A stretch of 64,000 bases of DNA from Phymatolithon calcareum (taxonomy: Eukaryota > Rhodophyta > Florideophyceae > Hapalidiales). The notes below the pieces were generated by a model, which was not told where the DNA came from, ran no database searches, and worked only from the letters and a program-made list of their open reading frames with translations. Made by a program: the position numbers and the translations under genes. Below, piece by piece: positions 57,249 through 64,000 of the stretch (positions are counted from its first letter, which is position 1; every line of letters starts with the position of its first letter). The DNA lies in NCBI GenBank assembly GCA_977006965.1, contig OZ345353.1, positions 4,030,001 to 4,094,000 on the forward strand, read 5' to 3'.

Positions 57249-57528
57249 AGAAGCAATCAGTTGCAAGAGAAAGCCGATGTCTACCCCCTCAGCCGGTTGA
57301 CAATGGGGGATATAGCACTGTTTCGGAATGTGCAGGCCTGAATGCATTTGTCCGAAGAAAGGGCGCCCCCCCTAGATGAAACATATACTAACAAGCCGAG
57401 TACAAAGATGATGTACGAGCAAAATTTGATGGCCTCTAGTGTCTAGTTTACTGAAATTTTTCCTCAATTGAGGGGCACTTTTCCCTCAATTGAGGTAACG
57501 AAAATCATTTAATTTTAGCGCATGAAAG

Positions 57529-57897
57529 CTACTCACTATCGGGCACATCAAAAGCGTCAAGCTCATGGATGTCTTCCACATGCTTCGCGAAGCAATTCCT
57601 GCCAGTAGACGTGCCGGAAATGAATATTGCGGCACCATCTAGCCTGTTACATGATGAGCACACCAGCGTTGTCTTCTTGACTTTGCAGACCCTGCAGTTC
57701 TTTTGCGAAGCAAAATTAGTCATCATGCCATCCGCAGTCTTCCTTTTCTTTCTCGTGGGGGTTAAGTGGGTTCCAACACCGCTCCCGGAGACAAAAGTAC
57801 GCTCAGGAGTGGTTGAGCGGCGACGAGTATTACGCGAATCGAACGAGTTATCGATGACTTGCTCGGCCAGCACTTCATAATACCTTCGTTGCGTCAT
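57529..57897 (-). CDS. piggyBac C-terminal cysteine-rich domain in an overlapping frame
   Basis: 122 codons from the ATG at 57897, overlapping the transposase stop as ATGA. It begins RRYYEVLAEQVIDNSF, which resembles the segment that follows the catalytic domain in piggyBac proteins. It then has a basic patch (RKKRKTADG), and ends with CRVCKVKKTTLVCSSC then CFAKHVEDIH, a cross-brace CX2C...CX2C...C...H zinc domain that piggyBac uses for end binding. The domain is normally fused in frame. Here either one base has been lost, or translation shifts by -1, or an intron is removed. The sequence alone does not decide. Confidence 0.7.
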   Translation of the reverse strand: MTQRRYYEVLAEQVIDNSFDSRNTRRRSTTPERTFVSGSGVGTHLTPTRKKRKTADGMMTNFASQKNCRVCKVKKTTLVCSSCNRLDGAAIFISGTSTGRNCFAKHVEDIHELDAFDVPDSE

Positions 57898-59852
57898 GTG
57901 ATCCTGATACTCTGCATGCGCACCGGAGAATAAAAGCCAGCTGTCAAAAGAGATGTGTTAACGCGGAACGACCAGTCCAGGGTTTTGACTTTCTTCTCAA
58001 GATCCAAACTCTCTTGGCGGCACCGATTGTGCTTGTCGATTTGCGCACACGCAGAGTAGTACGTCTCGCATACTTCGGGCTGGGGCACGGACAGCTCAAC
58101 ACGAGACGGTCCTTCTTCAAGCTGACGCCAACGCACACGATTGTGCGGTTTGCCTTCCAGTGTTGTAGAGGTAGTCGAAATAAAATAGCGGCGATCCCGG
58201 TGAACCCAAAGAGCCGCCATCATTAACGGCTCACCGTTCAAGGATTTTCGAACGAGAGAAACACATTGACCTCTTTCTGAAATCTCAATTCTTGATAGGT
58301 AGTCCATGGGATACTTCTTAGTCGCCGTTTTGATGACTCCAACGAATTTTAGGCCCAAACGAAGAAGCATCTTTGCAGATTCAACACTCGTAAAGTAAGA
58401 ATCCGCGCAGACAATGCCCCTTGTGCCAGAGTATGCGGCAAAAAGACAGCGTAAAACTGCTGTACCATGGGCCATTTCGCCTTCGAAATCCTTTTTCTTC
58501 TCGTCTTCTGCGGTTGTAACGAGCTCGAGATGCAGCATTATCCCACTTCTTCCACATGCAGAGTTCTGTATCTCGCAACCGTTCTCCGGCTTACAGTTAA
58601 TCGCAATGTACTGAGGTAGTCCGACATCAAGCCAATGACCTCCGTTGCCATACCAGGAAGATATGGACTCATCAACGCAAATGAGGTCCGACGGCGACAC
58701 ATTGCGCTTTCGGTGCTCGTTTATGGCATCGACAAAATCTTGAACGAGCGCCCAGCGGTACTGCGCAGAAGACATGCTGCCTCTTTCACTAGGTTGTATG
58801 CTGAATGTAACGCACCGAAGGTATGCGGTGAACCTGTCTCTTGACATCCCAGTGTTTGAAAAACAAGGAGCCGGAATGTATTTGTTCTGCCTGGTAGTCT
58901 GCCATAGATCTGTCTTAGCGCCGAACTCAAATCTTGTCATGAGGACGAGGATTCCGAAAAACTTAATCAGCTCTGTGACCGTAGTCTCTTTTCTCGCGAT
59001 TCGTTTCAGCTTCGCGGACGTCCATGCTGCTATTTTTCGAAGGTGACCTTGCGGAAACGTGGTCATAAAGCAATCATAGGGCGTGTGATGCCCAATACCA
59101 CCATTTTCCGATATAAAATCTCCATGTGGAGTGCGAACTGTCCAGAAATGACGTGGAATTCGTCCCCCAATCGGGCATAGAACTTGTCGCTCGTACCATG
59201 GCACCCCATGAGCAATAACGTTGGGTTCGCGGTCGGGAGTGATGACATCTACTTCCTCTTGCGACACCTGGTCCCAAGAGCCTTGCATGGCGTAGGCGAG
59301 AGTGCCTGGTATAGGGCGTCCATAGCTTCTGAGGGTTGTATCGAAGCTTGTGTGCCGTTTTGGAGAGCTTGTGGTTGCGACTGGGGACAATAAACTGGCA
59401 TTTGGCGAAGAAGACGGACGACCACGAGTACTGTAAGCCGGATTTTGTGGTGCAGAGTTCTGCGTGCTGGGACTTGATACAAGCATTCGAGAGGACGGAG
59501 AACCTTCGTCAACCTTTCCTGCCTTGATGTTAACAATATTGAGTCTCTTCATCTTAGTTTTCTCAGTCGGTTTCTGAACTAGAACCCATTTCACGTGAAG
59601 CGATGTGCTTGCGCGACCATTGATTTCATTCAATAGTACCTCCAGAACTGTGCCGTTCACCTTTTTTGACTTGGAAAAGGTTCCATAGAGCCTGCAACAC
59701 TCTGCGAGACTGGTCACTGATGTTGCCTTAGTGTGTACGGACGCGCCGACCACTCGGCGCGGGTCTTTTTCTCGTGACATGGCAGGTCCGCTTCTTCTAA
59801 CTGAAAATTGTAATTTCGTTCCTACCGCCGAACGATGCCCATTTAAGGCCAT
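57894..59852 (-). CDS. piggyBac-like DDE transposase (DDE_Tnp_1_7), open frame, 652 aa
   Basis: Catalyses cut-and-paste transposition of its own element. The first ATG in frame is at 59852; the frame is open 9 codons further up without an ATG. The N-terminal about 200 residues are Ser/Pro-rich and basic. The catalytic core follows: LIKFFGILVLMTRFEFGAK, ICVDESISSWYGNGG (first Asp), GIVCADSYFTSVESAKMLL (second Asp), VGVIKTATKKYPMDYL, and YYSACAQIDKHNRCRQESL (third Asp in the family's VD..D segment), then DWSFRV. No stop or frameshift breaks the core, which makes it the best preserved coding unit in the window. The frame ends at SIRIT, four bases into the next frame (ATGA overlap), which carries the expected C-terminus. 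Confidence 0.93.
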   Translation of the reverse strand: MALNGHRSAVGTKLQFSVRRSGPAMSREKDPRRVVGASVHTKATSVTSLAECCRLYGTFSKSKKVNGTVLEVLLNEINGRASTSLHVKWVLVQKPTEKTKMKRLNIVNIKAGKVDEGSPSSRMLVSSPSTQNSAPQNPAYSTRGRPSSSPNASLLSPVATTSSPKRHTSFDTTLRSYGRPIPGTLAYAMQGSWDQVSQEEVDVITPDREPNVIAHGVPWYERQVLCPIGGRIPRHFWTVRTPHGDFISENGGIGHHTPYDCFMTTFPQGHLRKIAAWTSAKLKRIARKETTVTELIKFFGILVLMTRFEFGAKTDLWQTTRQNKYIPAPCFSNTGMSRDRFTAYLRCVTFSIQPSERGSMSSAQYRWALVQDFVDAINEHRKRNVSPSDLICVDESISSWYGNGGHWLDVGLPQYIAINCKPENGCEIQNSACGRSGIMLHLELVTTAEDEKKKDFEGEMAHGTAVLRCLFAAYSGTRGIVCADSYFTSVESAKMLLRLGLKFVGVIKTATKKYPMDYLSRIEISERGQCVSLVRKSLNGEPLMMAALWVHRDRRYFISTTSTTLEGKPHNRVRWRQLEEGPSRVELSVPQPEVCETYYSACAQIDKHNRCRQESLDLEKKVKTLDWSFRVNTSLLTAGFYSPVRMQSIRIT

Positions 59853-60085
59853 AGTTTGGGTACTCCTCAGGAAGAACACAAGCCCGCCTTCCCAAAGTTG
59901 GCGCGAACTTTCTGTTTCGCATTCTTTCTACATACCTTTTTGAGCTTTCAAAAAGCCCCTCAATTGAGGGATTTATCCTCAATTGAGGTGGTTAGTAAAC
60001 TAGACACTAGCTTTTCCGAAAAATAAATATATATAGCCGGCAAAGAAACAGTGGTACGCGTATGCAGCATGTGTGCCTGTTTACT

Positions 60086-61622
60086 TTTTTTTTATTGCAA
60101 TTTTTTTTAAAGCCCCGCAGTCATACGAATATATGGGCAGGGCTTCCTCAGGTGCTGCCCTCGCTAGGGCGGCTCTACTCTTATGTCTGGCATTCTATCT
60201 GGGACCCTAGCATGTGCTCGGTTGTTTTGATTGCTCTTCGTAACAGTTTCGAGGCGCCGCTTCTTCTTTCAGTACAGGTCTTCTTCATGCTGCATACTCT
60301 CGATGATGCTTTTGCTGAAGAGCAAAAGGTCATCTAATGCCTTCTCAGTTGCCGCTCTGTCGTCTTCCTTGAGTTCATAGACCGACAAGTTGCGATCCAG
60401 GGTCTCCATGTGCTGTCTGACTTTGTTTCCGAATCTATCTGCCATCAGTGTGGTAGACACTTGGGGAAATCTTCCAAAGGCGTACTGAACCGCAAGTTGC
60501 CTGTGTTTCAGTTGTGGAAATTTGAGTATTGCAGGGAGTTCTCTTGTCTTGTCGTACGGAATTTTCCTCTTTCTCTTCGACTCCAGGCTCTCTCCTTCCT
60601 TTTTCAGGAATGATGATCGGAGTTCTTCTGCAGATTGGTTCTCTATTATGTGCTTCATCGCTTCATCAAACGGTTCTCTGGTTTCCATCGATGTGATGTC
60701 GTTACTTGTGGCTTGAAGCTCTTCTGAATTCCTTCTCTCTGGTGGTTGCATCAGAAACTTTTCTTTCTTCGCTATGGTCCTTCTCAGCATCTTGAAAGCT
60801 AGTATTTCCCGTCGATGGGAAGCAGCTTGGATTCGGCATATTAGGCGAAGTCTATCCGTCTTTCCTCGTGCCAGTGGCCCGAAGACTTGTCTGAAAAACG
60901 TTTGTTCCACTTCCTTGACCGCGCTCTGGACATTTTCTGTCCACGGTGTTAAGTGCATAGCGTACTCCCCGCGTGGCTGGATTAACGCCTTGTATACTTG
61001 GATGCATTTATGTATGCCAATTCCCTTCTTGAATACCCCTAGTGCACGGAGCTCGTACAGAGCGATCCTAGCCTTCTTGAGGCGTTGCAACATCAGTGTA
61101 TCTGTGACCCCCTCTGGTCCTAGGGATACTCCGAGGTAGGTGACTTCCGCGACATGTGCGAGGGCCTTATTAGCCAGCTGGAATGTCACGCCCGCTGTCT
61201 CATCCGATTCAAGTATCTCGCTTTTTCCTTGTTTCGTGTTCCATGTCATCCCTCGTTCTTGGGCCCATTGAGTGGCTTTGTCTAGCAATCCCTGCAGAGC
61301 GGAAGGTGATTTCGCTAGAAGAATTACGTCGTCTGCGAAGAGTATTGAAGGAACGTCGGCCCATTCTCTGGGCACTTCTCCCATGCGTTCCGCAAACTCG
61401 TCCATGAAGATGTTGTAAAGACTTGGACTGAGTGGGGACCCCTGTGGTACTCCTCTGTCCACTAGAAACCAGTTCTTATCAGTATCTCCGATGGCTGACA
61501 CCCAGGACGGTGTCAAGAATGCTTCCGTCATAGCGCATAGCTTTGGTCGCAGTACCTGTCTCATTCTGATCACCAGATGTTTTCTTGGGACAGTGTCGTA
61601 TGCTGCCCTGAGGTCCAGTACT
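60086..61622 (-). mobile_element. 5'-truncated LINE with open RT and C-terminal frame, 14-bp target duplication
   Basis: Flanked by TGTGCCTGTTTACT at 60072-60085 and 61623-61636. The T-run after 60085 is its poly(A) tail. It starts at VLDLRAAYDTVPRKHL, keeps RT motifs GVPQGSPLSPSLYNIFMDEF and FADDVILLAKS, and runs without a break through the C-terminal domain (VEQTFFRQVFGPLARGK; SFLKKEGESLESKRKRK; LKHRQLAVQYAFGRFPQVST) to the stop at about 60269 (MQHEEDLY). The intact frame suggests recent insertion. The family is the same as at 17978, 25320 and 26453. The frame continues upstream into flanking DNA to 61819 by chance. Confidence 0.93.
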
Positions 61623-61819
61623 TGTGCCTGTTTACTGCAAAATTCTGTCTTGAAAAAGGCTGTTTTACATTCAGAACCCTTTTCAATGCTGGAAAAGTTG
61701 GAGGAAAGGATGAATTTGATACCCTTTTCGAAGAACACCCTTGTCGGAGCTGCAAGGTCAGAGACGGTACGGAAGTATGGCGATCTTCTCAGATTTGCCC
61801 ACCTCAATCCTGCAATCAC

Positions 61820-62290
61820 CTACCTCTGGAGTCGCCCAACAGCGCCTGGGCGCTGCAACCGCTGGCCGTCTGGAAGAACCGTTACGCGCGTGACGAACAG
61901 GCCGAGGACGCCGTCTGGACGCTTTCCATGCGATCCTCTCATCAGGTTGCGCTACGCGGCGCCGCGCTGCGACAGGCCGAGAATCCATGCGTCACACTCA
62001 CAGGCTCGTAAACCCGGCGGCGGTTGAAAATGCGGCTGCACACAGCGCAGAGTCGAAAGCTTGCGCGACAGTCTCACCGGCGCGCACAGTCGCCAGCAAC
62101 TGCTCCAGATTCCAAGCCTCACCGATCGAAATCTCTATATCAAGCAGGACGCCGAAGAAACCTTGATCTCCAGCACTCGCATCGCAAGCTTGCAGACACG
62201 TTCACTCGGAGGCACGCATTTCGGAAAGTGCCTGAACCGAGACTTGAACCGCGCATAAGGCAGCGAACAGCGTGAGGAGCTTTTTGGTAC
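61820..62290. other. GC-rich patch of unknown origin
   Basis: Composition changes sharply to GC-rich, with frames open on both strands (plus 61577-62011, 62024-62275; minus 61758-61988). None gives a family I recognise. Ala/Arg-rich translations in several frames are expected from composition alone. It may be a host exon or foreign DNA. Confidence 0.35.
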
Positions 62291-62429
62291 ACCGGCTGTC
62301 CATTTCCCACAAGGACTCGTGCGATATCTGATATCTCAGCGGAGGCAAGACGGTGAGCTTTTCGTGTTGGCAGCCCGCGTTTTTGTTGACCACCCACCCA
62401 CCCTTAATAATCTTTTGTAGTAGTAGTGA

Positions 62430-63700
62430 AGCTATCGCACGGCTACAACTACGGCAATCCGGTTCTCCGGGAAGCGGTGCTTGTTCGGTAGGAGGCTCCT
62501 AAGAGTTACAGGACGGTGTCCGGGAACTCTAGTAAGGAGAAGCGCGATATTGCTCGCCTTCTCTGGGGAGCTAGACCGTTGGACGCCGTGAAAACATGTC
62601 GCCAAAATTTCGGTTTTATGTTTCGAATAAAACCGCAGATCTTTCTGAAGTCTGTCAAGGCAGGCATTCTCCAAGCCTACGTCGCTATCACAAGTTTACT
62701 TCTAACTATCGTTGTCTATTTAGCACCTGTGATGCTTATAATAGCGCTGAGCCGACTTTCTTACACTTCTACATCGTGCTCATGGGGAGGATCTCCTGGA
62801 TAGCTTCGACTTCGCGTTGCAACCCAGTTTAATCTTGCTCTGAGAGAAATCGTTTAAACATGAGGATTGACATCTCTATTAGCGAGGGGTAGAGTGCGCC
62901 GTTTTCTGTATGTCTTGCGAACAGCTTTCTGGAGAACGTCGCTGGACGCGTTGATTATCTTCAGATGTTCTTGGTGCTTGGGAAGTCCTAAGGCATATTT
63001 TTTTCGCTGTTTCTGATTGCTGATGAATTTAACGCTATGGTGCGCTTGCTGAAGATGAAGCGATTCGATTCGACAGATACCTCTGAATGTTAATTTAATG
63101 TTCTTGCACCAAGAACCAAAAAGTCATGAGAAAAGGTTTCCTTCGAGATTGTGCTGTGCTTATTGAATGCGATCTGTCACCTCGATGAGCGAGAGTAGAT
63201 ATTCTAGCATCGATCGCACGAGTGCCTTCTAAAGTCATAGGAACTTGGGATGTGAGTGTCCGCGAGCGTGGGGGCCGATGTTTGCCAGTGCAGTCAGCCA
63301 CTTGTTGGCTGCGTCGAATATGTTTCTGTCCCACTGTGAGAAGAAAATAGAAACTCCTAAGTATGACGTCTCGGTTACTCTCATTCTGTTCGCGAGTGTG
63401 AATGAGCAGTCTACCTCTTGTTCTTCAAGAGAAATGAACAGATCTTCTCCTGCTTTGTGTTCCCCGTCATTCCAGTGACTGATACCCGGTCTGAGCCAAA
63501 CGAGAAGGAGCTTTCGCAGTCCCTCTGGGGAAAATACACGAAGGATGACGTCGTCAGCTAAATACGTTGAAGCAGATTCTGAGTTTTAGGAAGGGATTCT
63601 CTGCAGTCCTTCTGCGTGGACAACCATGAATATGTTGCCGAGAGTTGGCAACAAATCCTATCCTTGCGGTACGACCTTGTTCAATAGAATTCGTCGGTGT
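62430..63700 (-). pseudogene. Decayed LINE reverse transcriptase (second LINE family)
   Basis: On the minus strand, pieces across stops and frames read NKVVPQG, then LGNIFMVVHAEGLQRIPS, YLADDVILRVFSPEGLRKLL (the RT catalytic DD at about 63545), LEEQEVDCSFTLANRMRVTE, TSYLGVSIFF and WLTALANIG. This is the order of RT motifs 4 to 7. The downstream C-terminal part is too decayed to follow, ending somewhere near 62430. It belongs to a LINE family different from the poly(A) one at 60086. Confidence 0.65.
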
Positions 63701-63865
63701 TTCCATCATCCGCGGGCGGCAGATGACATAAGGCTGTGGGAAGTACTAGTGCGGCTAGGCGTCGGCGCTAAAGCAGTCAAGGCAGCACATGCCTAGGCAT
63801 CGTATCGAACCCACCGCAGTTGCATCGCGTGGAATCGTCGAATGACGAGCGGCAGGCAGAAGAAG

Positions 63866-64000
63866 AAGAAAGGTAGATTTTTATATAAAAGTTACCAACG
63901 CATTTGCTGACGCTTTGGGCAACTTCCTAGTGCCAAGAGAGTTTGGCTGGATTCTGTCTATGAGAAAGTTCCTTTTCTTCTTATTTTAATACGATTCATT
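63866..64000 (-). repeat. (TTC)n-tailed short retro-repeat family R1, copy 6, cut by the window edge
   Basis: The minus strand reads AGAATCCAGCC, CTCTTGGCACTAGGAAGTTG, CCCAAAGCGTCAGCAAATGC, GTTGGTAACTTTTATATAAA, AATCTACCTTTCTTCTTCTT. It has the best preserved tail of the family. Confidence 0.8.

Larger units (their letters stand above)
57436..60010 (-). mobile_element. piggyBac-type DNA transposon with terminal inverted repeats
   Basis: Both ends carry CTAGTGTCTAGTTTAC as inverted repeats (57436-57451 and 59995-60010). Inside each is a pair of CCTCAATTGAGG palindromes (57462-57473 and 57484-57495; 59959-59970 and 59977-59988 approximately). The outermost CTAG is itself palindromic, so it may be a 4-bp target duplication or part of the repeat. 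Classical piggyBac uses TTAA, which is not present at either edge. The element encodes a 652-residue transposase and a zinc-finger frame. Confidence 0.88.

Noticed and set aside
61623-61819. N-terminal extension of the LINE frame into flanking DNA
   Set aside because: The 14-bp target duplication places the LINE edge at 61622, so the extra 66 codons are host sequence read by chance.
63700-63830. Possible tRNA on the minus strand (GGGTTCGATACG)
   Set aside because: The B-box match is imperfect and no cloverleaf could be drawn.
1-64000. Bacterial or plasmid origin with operons
   Set aside because: No ribosome-site-spaced gene strings, and all recognisable elements are eukaryotic.

Overview
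The window is nuclear eukaryotic DNA from a transposon-rich, gene-poor region. The evidence is eukaryote-type mobile elements throughout (Ty1/copia, Ty3/gypsy, non-LTR LINEs with poly(A) tails, hAT, Harbinger, CMC/CACTA-like and piggyBac), poly(A)- or microsatellite-tailed retrocopies with 8-14 bp target duplications, and decayed pieces of eukaryotic genes (RNA polymerase III large subunit, DnaJ, TPR protein). Nothing looks bacterial: there are no operons, rRNA or confident tRNA genes. The host cannot be fixed from the sequence. The mix of element types would fit a florideophyte red alga or another TE-rich protist or alga, but that is a guess.

Layout. 1-8.2 kb: two copia elements in an unusual inverted arrangement, best read as an autointegrated (self-inverted) copia circle recombined into a resident copia LTR. 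8.3-8.9 kb: one intact hypothetical ORF. 9-11.3 kb: a MITE and copy 1 of a multi-copy membrane-protein gene, followed by a gypsy integrase remnant (11.3-12.3 kb) and a Harbinger transposase remnant (13.1-13.8 kb). 15.4 kb: an RNA polymerase III largest-subunit fragment. 17-20.2 kb: a hAT transposase remnant split by a LINE. 20.2-24.4 kb: no supported gene. 24.4-30.6 kb: copy 2 of the membrane-protein gene, riddled by four separate retro-insertions whose target duplications can be read by comparison with copy 1. 30.8-38.8 kb: short (TTC)n-tailed retroelements, a long hairpin, TPR and DnaJ pseudogenes. 39.5-41.1 kb: copy 3 of the membrane-protein gene, the least damaged copy (two nonsense codons). 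43-46.5 kb: LINE tail, an array of GCGAAA/TTTCGC motifs, a hAT tail and a proline-rich ORF. 47.4-57.3 kb: tandem and direct repeats around a decayed CMC/CACTA-like transposase with an intact companion ORF and two long hairpins. 57.4-60.0 kb: a piggyBac transposon with an uninterrupted transposase ORF. 60.1-61.6 kb: a 5'-truncated LINE with an open RT frame. 61.8-64 kb: a GC-rich patch, a decayed LINE RT and a short retroelement tail.

No functional pathway of host genes is visible; the logic is one of elements inserting into one another. The observations most worth attention are the copia autointegration structure, the three-copy five-helix membrane-protein family of unknown function, the piggyBac element with CTAG-type ends, and the motif array at 43.9-44.4 kb.
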